This document shows positions 41,191-49,191 of a stretch of DNA of 64,000 nt, piece by piece. This stretch comes from Mycobacterium celatum (GTDB lineage Bacteria; Actinomycetota; Actinomycetes; Mycobacteriales; Mycobacteriaceae): positions 1 to 64,000 of the forward strand of contig NZ_LQOM01000044.1 in the NCBI RefSeq assembly GCF_002101595.1. Direction: 5' to 3'. The position numbers were made by a program, and so were the translations under genes. Positions within the stretch are counted from its first letter, which is position 1. Each line of letters starts with the position of its first letter. The notes below the pieces were generated by a model that saw nothing but the letters and a program-made list of their open reading frames with translations, ran no database searches and was not told the origin of the DNA.

Positions 41191-42011
41191 CCGACGAACT
41201 CTGGCGATACGACGGCCGCCGCGTGGTGGTCACCGGCTGCGCGTCGGGAATCGGTGCGCACGTCGTGCACCAACTCACCGAGCTCGGCGCCGACGTCGTC
41301 GGATTGGACACGCGGCGGCCCGCATTCGAGGTCGGGGAGTTTCACCAGGTGGACCTCGCCGACGCCGAATTGATCGACCGCGCCGTCGCGTCGATCGGCG
41401 CCGGAGTCGACGCGCTGTTCAACATCGCGGGCGTCTCCTCCGGCATCGGTGATCCACTGCTCGTCGTCACCGTCAACTTCCTTGGCCTGCGCCACCTCAC
41501 CGAGGCGCTCAGCCCCACCATGCCGCCCGGCTCGTCGGTGGTCAGCGTGTCCTCGCTGGCGGCGGCCGGATACCGCGATCACCAACAGCAGGTGGCCGGA
41601 CTGCTCAACACCAGAACCATGCCGGAGGGAATCGACTGGTGCCGCCGCCATCCCGACGCGCTGGCCGGCGGGGGCTACCGGTTGTCCAAAGAAGCCGTCA
41701 TCCTCTACACCATGACAACCGCCGCCGCCCTCGGTGCCCGGGGCATCCGGATCAACTGCACCGGCCCGGGCGTCACCGACACCCCGATACTCGACCAACT
41801 GCGCTCCACGTACGGCCAGGCATACCTCGACGACATCCCCAAGCCGCTGGGCCGGGTCGCCGAACCCGAGGAGCAGGCGTCGGTGCTGGTGTTCCTGAAC
41901 AGCCAAGCGGCCAGCTATATTTCGGGCCAGGTCATCTGGGTCGACGGCGGGACTGTCGGTGCGGCGGTCGCCGCCGAACTCGAGGAGGGACGCGCGTCAT
42001 GGCCGGCCTGA
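41187..42011 (+). CDS. Short-chain dehydrogenase, coniferyl-alcohol-dehydrogenase-like
   Basis: This 274-residue SDR has VVVTGCASGIGAHVV and NIAGVSSG, and the catalytic pair in GGGYRLSKEAVILY. The insertion around GIDWCRRHPDALAGGGY is typical of the coniferyl-alcohol/3-alpha-hydroxysteroid dehydrogenase subgroup. It would interconvert an alcohol and ketone on a cyclic or aromatic intermediate. GTG 41187 overlaps the LLM stop by 4 nt, and its end overlaps the cyclase gene by 13 nt. Confidence 0.85.
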   Translation: MTDELWRYDGRRVVVTGCASGIGAHVVHQLTELGADVVGLDTRRPAFEVGEFHQVDLADAELIDRAVASIGAGVDALFNIAGVSSGIGDPLLVVTVNFLGLRHLTEALSPTMPPGSSVVSVSSLAAAGYRDHQQQVAGLLNTRTMPEGIDWCRRHPDALAGGGYRLSKEAVILYTMTTAAALGARGIRINCTGPGVTDTPILDQLRSTYGQAYLDDIPKPLGRVAEPEEQASVLVFLNSQAASYISGQVIWVDGGTVGAAVAAELEEGRASWPA

Positions 42012-42988
42012 GCGACTTTCGCCGGCTCGCGCGCGAGGTCAGCAACTGGGGCCGCTGGGGCGACGACGACGAGCTGGGAACCTTGAACTTCATCGACGCG
42101 GACAAGGTCGCCCACGCCGCAAGCCTGGTCAAGCACGGCAAAGTGTTCCCGCTCGGTGTGGACTTCGGCTCGGCCGGCCCGCAGGGAGCGTTTCAGTTCC
42201 GGCACAACCCGATCCACGTCATGACCGTCGACGGCGGCGACGCCGCCACCCTGGCGCAGTACGGGCCGAAGTGGACCCGCAACTCGGTCGCGCAAGAGGT
42301 GAGCGGTTATTTCGAAGACGGCCTGCTGCGCTTCAACGACGACATGATCATCATGCCGCTGCAGGCAGCCACCCAATGGGATGCGCTGTCCCACGTGTAC
42401 TACGAGGACCAGCTCTACAACGGCTTCCCGGCCAGTTCGGTCACCAGCTACGGCGCCTTTCACTGCGGCATCGACAAGGTCGACGGCAAGGGCATCACCT
42501 CGCGCGGTGTGCTGCTGGACCTGGTGCGGCATCGCGGCGCGGACACCTTTCTAGAGCATGGCAACCCGATCACGCCCGAAGAGCTCGACGACGTCGTCCG
42601 CGCGCAGGGCGTGACGATCGGCCGGGGCGACATCGTGTTGATCCGGACCGGTTGGTGGGCACGGTTTTTGGTCACCGGTGACGGCAGTGAGCCGGGTGCG
42701 GGACTGGACTGGCGCTGCGCCTCGTGGTTCCACGACCACGACGTGGCGGCGGTGGCCGCCGACAACCTGATGGTCGAAGACCCGGTGTCCGGTGTTGAGG
42801 GAACCTTTTTGCCGATGCACATGCTGTGCCTGCGCGACATGGGCCTGATGCTCGGCGAGTACTGGGATCTGACCGCGCTGGCAGCGGACTGCGCGGCCGA
42901 CGGCGTCTACGAGTTTCAGCTCGTCGCGCCGCCGTTGAGGGTCGTCGGTGCGGTGGGCTCGCCGGTGAATCCGATCGCGATCAAGTAG
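41999..42988 (+). CDS. Cyclase-family metal-dependent hydrolase (PF04199/KynB-like)
   Basis: This 329-residue protein has GRWGDDDELGTLNFI at the N-terminus, the metal-binding region ATQWDALSHVYYEDQLYNGF, GRGDIVLIRTGWWARF and a C-terminal PMHMLCLRDMGLMLGEYWD. The HxDxxxH-like pattern of the cyclase family appears as WDALSH. Members open lactones or amides or act on cyclic enols. In this operon it may open a ring lactone made by the monooxygenase (inference). GAGGAGGGA stands upstream of ATG 41999. Confidence 0.85.
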   Translation: MAGLSDFRRLAREVSNWGRWGDDDELGTLNFIDADKVAHAASLVKHGKVFPLGVDFGSAGPQGAFQFRHNPIHVMTVDGGDAATLAQYGPKWTRNSVAQEVSGYFEDGLLRFNDDMIIMPLQAATQWDALSHVYYEDQLYNGFPASSVTSYGAFHCGIDKVDGKGITSRGVLLDLVRHRGADTFLEHGNPITPEELDDVVRAQGVTIGRGDIVLIRTGWWARFLVTGDGSEPGAGLDWRCASWFHDHDVAAVAADNLMVEDPVSGVEGTFLPMHMLCLRDMGLMLGEYWDLTALAADCAADGVYEFQLVAPPLRVVGAVGSPVNPIAIK

Positions 42989-42990
42989 GG

Positions 42991-43575
42991 ATGAAGATGA
43001 CACAAGTTGTTGGGCCACTGGTGGTCGGGGTCGGCGGCACGCTGCGATCGAACTCGTCGACCGAGCGGGCCTTGCGGCACTGCCTAAAAGCCGTTGAGCG
43101 CCAGGGCGGCCGCACCAAACTGTACTGCGGCGAGGACATCGAGCTGCCGATGTACAACCCGCACGATCCGGCCCGCACCGACAAAGCCGTCGAGTTGATC
43201 GGCGCATTGCGGCAGGCCGATGCCGTCGTCGTCGCGTCACCCGGATACCACGGCGGGGTCTCCGGGCTGGTGAAAAACGCGCTGGACTACATCGAGGATA
43301 TGCGTGACGACTCCCGGGTCTATCTCGACAACAAGCCGTGGGGCTGTATCAGCTGCGCCTACGGGTGGCAGGCGGCGGTTGGCACGCTGGATCAGCTCCG
43401 GGCGATCGGTCATGCGTTGCGCGCCTGGCCGACTCCGCTGGGCGTCGCGATCAACTCGGCAGACCAGATCTGGGACGAGGCCGGTGGACTGGCGGACGCC
43501 GCGGTGCGGGCGCAGCTGGATCTGCTGGCCTCGCAGGTGCTCACGTTCGCGCGATCGGCCCCGGGCACGGCATGA
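42991..43575 (+). CDS. NAD(P)H-dependent FMN reductase
   Basis: This 194-residue flavodoxin-like protein has VGVGGTLRSNSSTERAL, the FMN phosphate loop, and VVVASPGYHGGVSGLVKNAL, the isoalloxazine loop of SsuE/azoreductase-type reductases. It supplies FMNH2 to two-component monooxygenases. The obvious partner is the luciferase-like enzyme at 39889. Two ATG codons (42991, 42997) are possible starts. It overlaps the next hydrolase gene by 4 nt. Confidence 0.85.
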   Translation: MKMTQVVGPLVVGVGGTLRSNSSTERALRHCLKAVERQGGRTKLYCGEDIELPMYNPHDPARTDKAVELIGALRQADAVVVASPGYHGGVSGLVKNALDYIEDMRDDSRVYLDNKPWGCISCAYGWQAAVGTLDQLRAIGHALRAWPTPLGVAINSADQIWDEAGGLADAAVRAQLDLLASQVLTFARSAPGTA

Positions 43576-44393
43576 ACTCCTGGCAGCGCAGGACCGTCGT
43601 CGTCGACGGGCTGGTCACCAGCTATCTGGAAGCCGGCGCCGGCGAGCCGGTGGTCCTGCTGCACGGCGGAGAATTCGGCGCCAGCGCCGAAATCGGTTGG
43701 GAGCACACTATTCCCGCGCTCGCCGAGCATTACCGTGTGCTGGCGCCGGACATGCTGGGCTTCGGTGAGACGGCCAAAGTCGTCGACTTCAACGACGGAC
43801 GCGGAATGCGGATCCGCCACGTCGCGCGGTTCTGCGCCGAAATGGGCGTCGAATCGGCACATTTCGTCGGTAACTCGATGGGTGCCATCAACCTGCTCGT
43901 CGACGCCACCTCCGACGCGCCGCTGCTGCCGGCGCGCAGCATCGTGACCATGTGCGGCGGCGGCGAGATCCAGCGCAACCAGCACATGGAAGCGCTGTAC
44001 GACTACGACGCCACTAGCGAGGGCATGCGCCGCATCGTCGAGGCGCTGTTTTCCGATCCCGCCTACCCGGCCGACGACGAGTATGTGCGGCGACGCCACG
44101 AATCGGCCACCGCGCCCGGTGCCTGGGAGGCCGTCGCGGCGGCGCGGTTTCGCCGGCCCGGCGCGCCCCCGCCGCCTGCGCCGTCGAGTCAGCGGGCATA
44201 CGGACGCATCTCGGTTCCAACGCTGGTCGTCGAGGGCGCATGCGACAAGCTGCTGCCGCTCGGCTGGGCCAAAGAAATCGCCGACCAAATCCCCGACGGT
44301 CGCTCGGCGGTGGTCGAGGCGGCGGGCCACTGTCCACAGATCGAGCAACCGGAGATCGTCAACCAGCTACTTCTGGACTTCCTCCGTGCGTGA
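43572..44393 (+). CDS. Second MhpC-like alpha/beta hydrolase
   Basis: This 273-residue protein has VVLLHGGEFGASAE, the nucleophile in FVGNSMGAINLL, Asp in EGACDKLLPLGW and His in EAAGHCPQIEQP. It is similar in plan to meta-cleavage-product hydrolases but differs markedly from the copy at 34752. Together they suggest two successive hydrolytic steps or two substrates. It ends the operon, and its last 35 nt overlap the vapC gene on the other strand. Confidence 0.85.
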   Translation: MNSWQRRTVVVDGLVTSYLEAGAGEPVVLLHGGEFGASAEIGWEHTIPALAEHYRVLAPDMLGFGETAKVVDFNDGRGMRIRHVARFCAEMGVESAHFVGNSMGAINLLVDATSDAPLLPARSIVTMCGGGEIQRNQHMEALYDYDATSEGMRRIVEALFSDPAYPADDEYVRRRHESATAPGAWEAVAAARFRRPGAPPPPAPSSQRAYGRISVPTLVVEGACDKLLPLGWAKEIADQIPDGRSAVVEAAGHCPQIEQPEIVNQLLLDFLRA

Positions 44394-44820
44394 TCGGATC
44401 CCACACCCGCGAGAACCCGAAGTCGTTGAAGTCGTTGATGTTTCGCGTGGCGAACTCATCGACACCGTGGTGGCGCAATGTCAGCGCCAGTCGCGCGTCG
44501 AATAGGCGCCGACGAGCAATTCCGGGCGTGGCCGCCCGTACCCATACATCGTTCATCACCGGGGCATTCTCGATGAGCGCCCACAGCCGGTTACGGCGAT
44601 ACGCCTGACAGACCTCTGCTGCCTCGGGGCCATCGAGCGGTCGCGTCACCACCGCCGGATTCCGCAGCAGTTGATACAGCTCGATGAGCACGAGCTCACA
44701 GACCGCGACGTCGGTCCGACTTGCGCACTCGACGAGGAACCTTGAGGCGGCGGCATGTTCGGGACAATCCTGATTTTGGGCATACAGCAGGACATTCGTA
44801 TCGATCGAGAGCACGGCCAC
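44359..44820 (-). CDS. vapC: VapC toxin (PIN-domain RNase)
   Basis: This 153-residue PIN protein has Asp in LSIDTNVLLYA (position 7), Glu in LVLIELYQLL, Asp in LFDARLALTL and Asn/Asp in TRNINDF. It matches the TA-system VapC subgroup with the terminal WDP motif. It abuts vapB without a gap and overlaps the hydrolase gene tail-to-tail by 35 nt. Confidence 0.9.
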   Translation of the reverse strand: MAVLSIDTNVLLYAQNQDCPEHAAASRFLVECASRTDVAVCELVLIELYQLLRNPAVVTRPLDGPEAAEVCQAYRRNRLWALIENAPVMNDVWVRAATPGIARRRLFDARLALTLRHHGVDEFATRNINDFNDFGFSRVWDPITHGGSPEVAG

Positions 44821-45054
44821 TCACGCTTCGTTGGCGAGCTCGCGCCACGCGTCGTCGGACACCCGAAACGGGCCGAGCCGACGCGGGGCGGGCGGCTGCC
44901 AGGCATCGCCCGCCACGTCGCGTTTCGGGTAGATCCGCACCATGTGCTCAAGCCCGCGACGCACGACCTCGGCAAGGGTCATTTCGTGCTCCTGCGCAAC
45001 TCGCTTGGCGTCACGATAAAGCTCATCCGGCAGTTGGATTTGCGTGCGAATCAT
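44821..45054 (-). CDS. vapB: VapB antitoxin (ribbon-helix-helix)
   Basis: This 77-residue protein begins with the RHH strand and helices IRTQIQLPDELYRDAKRVAQ and LAEVVRRGLEHMV, and has a toxin-binding tail. The upstream 45055-45075 contains repeated GATGTA-like words that could be its operator. It stands between the ring-degradation operon and the mce operon, facing away from the latter. Confidence 0.9.
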   Translation of the reverse strand: MIRTQIQLPDELYRDAKRVAQEHEMTLAEVVRRGLEHMVRIYPKRDVAGDAWQPPAPRRLGPFRVSDDAWRELANEA

Positions 45055-45250
45055 ACATCAAATTTACATCTGCATCTAAAAGGCATCAACGTCCGGCGAA
45101 CTGTCGAGAATCGCCATTGACTTCGTTCCGACGACTGCAGCGTGTCTCGTGGGTTTGATGTGATTTTTGCTACATAGTGTGGCCTATGGGAAACGTGTGT
45201 TGTCACATAGCCTGCTGCCCAACGCACCCCAGAAGATCGGCGACGCAGCG

Positions 45251-46060
45251 GTGACGACCGCGACACCCACGTCGACGCGGATCACCGAGTACGTCCGCGA
45301 CCAGCTCACGCCCCCGCTGGCGACGGTCGGTGGTTTCGCCCGGATGTGTGTGCTGACCGGGAAGGCGCTATTCCGGGTGCCTTTCCATTGGCGCGAAACC
45401 ATCTACCAGTGCTGGTTCATCATGCGGGTCGCGCTGCTGCCCACCATCGCGGTCTCGATCCCGCTGACCGTGCTGATCGTCTTCACGCTCAACACCCTGC
45501 TGTCGGCGTTCGGCGCCGCCGACCTGTCCGGTGCCGGCGCGGCGCTGGGCGCGGTCACCCAGCTGGGGCCGCTGACCACCGTGCTGGTAGTCGCCGGGGC
45601 CGGGTCGACGGCCATCTGCGCCGACCTGGGTGCCCGCACCATCCGCGAGGAGATCGACGCGATGGAGGTGCTCGGGATCGACCCGATCCACCGGCTCGTG
45701 GTGCCGCGGGTCGTCGCCGCCATCTTCGTCGCCACGCTGCTCAACGGCACCGTGATCACCATCGGCCTGATCGGCGGCTTCTTTTTCGGCGTCAAGCTCC
45801 AAAACGTCTCGGGCGGCGCCTATCTCGCCACGCTGACGCTGGTCACCGGTCTGCCCGAAGTGGTCATCGCAATGGTCAAGTCGGCGATATTCGGGGTGAT
45901 CGCCGGTTTGGTGGGCTGCTACCGCGGCCTGACCACCAAGGGCGGTCCCAAGGGCGTCGGCATCGCGGTCAACGAGACGCTGGTGTTGTGCGTGCTCGCG
46001 CTATTCGCGGTCAACGTGGTGCTGACGACCATCGGTGTGCGGTTCGGAACGGGCCGCTGA
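45251..46060 (+). CDS. yrbEA: YrbE-A permease subunit of an Mce1-type transporter
   Basis: This 269-residue MlaE-family permease has about five to six helices. The family loop region LGARTIREEIDAMEVLGIDP contains the EExDAxxxxGxxP signature that contacts the ATPase. The sequence is very close to YrbE1A as I recall it, including QCWFIMRV and ending VILTTIGVRFGTGR-like (here VVLTTIGVRFGTGR). GTG 45251 is selected by comparison with that N-terminus. It opens the eight-gene operon. The ATPase MceG is encoded elsewhere in mycobacteria. Confidence 0.95.
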   Translation: MTTATPTSTRITEYVRDQLTPPLATVGGFARMCVLTGKALFRVPFHWRETIYQCWFIMRVALLPTIAVSIPLTVLIVFTLNTLLSAFGAADLSGAGAALGAVTQLGPLTTVLVVAGAGSTAICADLGARTIREEIDAMEVLGIDPIHRLVVPRVVAAIFVATLLNGTVITIGLIGGFFFGVKLQNVSGGAYLATLTLVTGLPEVVIAMVKSAIFGVIAGLVGCYRGLTTKGGPKGVGIAVNETLVLCVLALFAVNVVLTTIGVRFGTGR

Positions 46061-46061
46061 G

Positions 46062-46931
46062 ATGTCCACTGCCACAGTCATACGCGCCCGTTACCCGCGC
46101 ACCACCGCCAGCGTCGAGCACTATGTCGGCGGTGTCACTCGGGCCATCAGCCGGGCCGGGCAGATGACCCGGTTCGCGCTCGCCGGCAGTTGGTCGATCG
46201 GGTGGGCGCTGCGCCGCTACCGCCGGGAGACCCTGCGGCTGATCGCCCAGATCGGCATGGGCACCGGCGCGATGGCCGTCATCGGCGGCACCGCGTCGAT
46301 CATCGGTTTCACCACGCTGTCCGGCGGCTCGCTGATCGCGATCCAGGGCTTCGCGTCGCTGGGCAACATCGGCGTCGAGGCGTTCACCGGATTCTTCGCA
46401 GCGCTGGCCAACGTCCGCGTCGTCACCGCGGTCGTCACCGGCGTCGCGCTGGCGGCGACCGTCGGTGCCGGCGCCACAGCCGAATTGGGCGCCATGCGGA
46501 TCAGCGAGGAGATCGACGCCCTCGAGGTGATGGGCATCAAGTCGATCGCGTTCCTGGTGTCGACCCGTCTGATGGCGGGGCTGGTGGTGGTCGTCCCGCT
46601 GTACGCGATGGCACTCGTCATGTCGTTTCTGTCCGGACAGACCGTCACGACGCTGTTCTACGGACAGTCGGTCGGCACCTACGAGCACTACTTCCGGACA
46701 TTCCTGCGCACCGAGGACGTGTTCTGGTCGGGGGCGGAGGTCATCGTCATGGCGGTGATCGTGATGATCACCCACTGCTATTACGGATACACCGCCAGCG
46801 GCGGTCCGGTCGGGGTGGGCGAGGCGGTCGGCCGGTCGATGCGTTTCTCGCTGGTGTCGACCGTGATCGTGGTCCTGCTGACCTCGCTTGCGCTCTACGG
46901 CGTCGACCCGAACTTCAACCTCACGGTGTAG
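46062..46931 (+). CDS. yrbEB: YrbE-B permease subunit
   Basis: This 289-residue MlaE-family permease has the signature ISEEIDALEVMGIKSI and several helices. It pairs with YrbE-A to make the membrane channel through which Mce-bound lipid passes. Its length equals that recalled for YrbE1B. The ATG lies one base after the YrbE-A stop. Confidence 0.95.
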   Translation: MSTATVIRARYPRTTASVEHYVGGVTRAISRAGQMTRFALAGSWSIGWALRRYRRETLRLIAQIGMGTGAMAVIGGTASIIGFTTLSGGSLIAIQGFASLGNIGVEAFTGFFAALANVRVVTAVVTGVALAATVGAGATAELGAMRISEEIDALEVMGIKSIAFLVSTRLMAGLVVVVPLYAMALVMSFLSGQTVTTLFYGQSVGTYEHYFRTFLRTEDVFWSGAEVIVMAVIVMITHCYYGYTASGGPVGVGEAVGRSMRFSLVSTVIVVLLTSLALYGVDPNFNLTV

Positions 46932-46936
46932 CCGCC

Positions 46937-48154
46937 ATGACGATTCCGATCAAGGAACGCAAGACGCGAAGCTGGCCGGACCTGGTGGCGGGCCTGGGGT
47001 TATTGCTGGCGTGCGCACTGGTACTTTCGTTGACCTACTGGCAGTTTCGCGGCAACTTCACACCCAAGACACGGCTGACGATGCTGGCCGGCCGGGCCGG
47101 CCTGGTGATGGATCGCGGCTCCAAGGTCACCTTCAACGGCGTGAGTATCGGCCGGGTGGCGGAGATCTCCGAGGTTCAGCACGACGGCGAGCCGGCCGCC
47201 AAGTTCACCCTCGACGTGGATCCGCAGTACGTGCAATTGATTCCGTCCAACGTCAAGGCCAAGATCCAGGCGACGACGGTATTCGGCAACAAATACGTGT
47301 CGTTCACATCGCCGCAAAACCCGTCACCGCAACGGATCACACCGCAGCACGAGATTAACGCGATCTCGGTGACCACCGAATTCAACACCCTGTTCGAGAC
47401 GCTCACCCAGATCGCGGAGAAGGTCGACCCGGTCAAGGTGAACCTGACTCTGTCCGCGGCCGCGCAGGCGCTGAGCGGGCTGGGCGACAAGTTCGGCCAG
47501 TCGATCGTCAACGGCAACGCGATCCTCGACGACGTCAATCCGCAGATGCCGACAATCCGCCACGACATCCAGCAGCTCGCCGCACTGGGTGACATCTATG
47601 CCGACAACGCACCGAACCTCTTTGACGCCCTGAACAATGCGATCACCACCGCACGAACCCTCAACCGCCAGCAGGCCGACGTGGATGCCGCACTGTTGGC
47701 CGCGACCGGCTTCGCCAACACCGCGGCAGACACGTTCGAGAAGGCCGGCCCCTACCTGCAGCGCCTCCTCGCCGATCTGGTGCCCACCGGCCGCCTGCTC
47801 GACACCTACAGCCCCGAGATCCTCTGCACATTCCGCAACTTCGCCAAACTCGTGCCCAGGATCGCGGAGCTGGAAAGCGGTAACAATTACTCTGCGCGGC
47901 TTGGTGTTTCGCTCAACGGCGCGGAGAACCCGTACGTCTATCCCGACAACCTGCCGCGAGTGAACGCCCGGGGCGGACCCGGTGGCTCGGCGGGTTGCTG
48001 GCAGCCGATCACCCGGGACCTGTGGCCGGCGCCCTATCTGGTGATGGACACCGGCAACAGCATCGCGCCGTACAACCACTTCGAAATCAGCCAGCCCCTC
48101 GCCACCGAATACGTGTGGGGACGCCAGTACGGGGAGAACACGATCAACCCATGA
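46937..48154 (+). CDS. mceA: MceA substrate-binding protein
   Basis: This 405-residue protein has one N-terminal membrane segment (about 15-37), the MCE/MlaD domain (about 40-120, including TMLAGRAGLVMDRGSKVTFN and GRVAEISEV) and a long helical domain. The C-terminus RVNARGGPGG and YVWGRQYGENTINP is nearly that of Mce1A/Mce2A. It lacks the roughly 50-residue hydrophobic insertion of Mce1A, so its size is closest to Mce2A (404 recalled). It overlaps mceB by 4 nt (ATGA). Confidence 0.95.
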   Translation: MTIPIKERKTRSWPDLVAGLGLLLACALVLSLTYWQFRGNFTPKTRLTMLAGRAGLVMDRGSKVTFNGVSIGRVAEISEVQHDGEPAAKFTLDVDPQYVQLIPSNVKAKIQATTVFGNKYVSFTSPQNPSPQRITPQHEINAISVTTEFNTLFETLTQIAEKVDPVKVNLTLSAAAQALSGLGDKFGQSIVNGNAILDDVNPQMPTIRHDIQQLAALGDIYADNAPNLFDALNNAITTARTLNRQQADVDAALLAATGFANTAADTFEKAGPYLQRLLADLVPTGRLLDTYSPEILCTFRNFAKLVPRIAELESGNNYSARLGVSLNGAENPYVYPDNLPRVNARGGPGGSAGCWQPITRDLWPAPYLVMDTGNSIAPYNHFEISQPLATEYVWGRQYGENTINP

Positions 48155-49191
48155 AAATCCGCGGAACCGTTATCCGACTCGCCGCCATCGCGTCGGTGCA
48201 GCTGTTGTTCACGGCAGTCATCGTGATTGTTTTCGGCCAGGTGCGATTCGATAAGACGGACAGCTACAGCGCAGAGTTCAGTAATGCCAGCGGCTTACGC
48301 GCCGGCCAGTTCGTTCGCGCCTCGGGCGTCGAGGTCGGCAAGGTCAAAAGTGTGGACCTGATAGACGGGGACAAGCGAATCCGGGTCGAGTTCACCGTCG
48401 ACCGCTCCATCCAGCTGTACCAGTCCACGACCGCGGCGATCCGTTATCAAGATCTGATCGGCAACCGCTATCTCGAACTCGACCGCGGCACAGGCGAAAA
48501 CGCCGAACGGGTGCTTCCGCCCGGCGGATTCATCCCGCTCGCCCGGACCCAGCCGGCGCTGGATCTGGACGCGCTGATCGGCGGCTTCAAGCCGCTGTTC
48601 CGGGCGCTCAATCCCGAAAAGGTCAATAGCCTCGCGTCAGCCATCATCACCGTGTTCCAGGGCGAGGGCGGCACCATCAACGACATCCTCGACCAAACCG
48701 CGCAGCTGACCGAACATCTGGCTCAGCGTGACGAGGCGATCGGCGAGGTGATCAAGAACCTGAACACGGTGTTGGACACCACGGTCAAGCACCGCAAGGA
48801 GTTCGACGCGGCCGTCGACAACGTCGAGAAACTGGTCACCGGGTTGAAGGACCGCGCCGATCCGCTGGCCACCAGAACCGCGCATATCAGCAACGCTGCC
48901 GGAACTGTGGCCGACCTGCTGGCCGACAACCGAAACTTGTTGCACGACACCGTGAGCCACCTGGAGGTCGTCGCGCAGCCGCTTGTCGACGGGCGCGACC
49001 GCCTCGAGAACATGTTGTCGAAGCTGCCAGATGCGTTCAATCGCATCGGCCGCGCCAGCGGCATCTACGGCGACTTTTTCAACTTCTACCTCTGCGACGC
49101 GTCCCTCACGGTCAACGGCCTGCAGCCCGGCGGCCCGGTCCGCACGGTCAGGCTCTGGCAGCAGCCGACGGGTAGGTGCACCAGGCAATGA
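48151..49191 (+). CDS. mceB: MceB
   Basis: This 346-residue protein has an N-terminal membrane anchor (RLAAIASVQLLFTAVIVIVF), the MCE domain with SNASGLRAGQFVRASGVEVG, and a helical tail that would extend the lipid tunnel across the envelope. The length equals that recalled for Mce1B. It is joined to neighbours by ATGA overlaps on both sides, pointing to coupled translation and fixed stoichiometry. Confidence 0.95.
   Translation: MKIRGTVIRLAAIASVQLLFTAVIVIVFGQVRFDKTDSYSAEFSNASGLRAGQFVRASGVEVGKVKSVDLIDGDKRIRVEFTVDRSIQLYQSTTAAIRYQDLIGNRYLELDRGTGENAERVLPPGGFIPLARTQPALDLDALIGGFKPLFRALNPEKVNSLASAIITVFQGEGGTINDILDQTAQLTEHLAQRDEAIGEVIKNLNTVLDTTVKHRKEFDAAVDNVEKLVTGLKDRADPLATRTAHISNAAGTVADLLADNRNLLHDTVSHLEVVAQPLVDGRDRLENMLSKLPDAFNRIGRASGIYGDFFNFYLCDASLTVNGLQPGGPVRTVRLWQQPTGRCTRQ

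Noticed and set aside
40287..42011. Long plus-strand frame beginning inside the LLM gene
   Set aside because: Only the part from 41187 (the SDR) is protein-like; upstream it is an out-of-frame read of the LLM gene.
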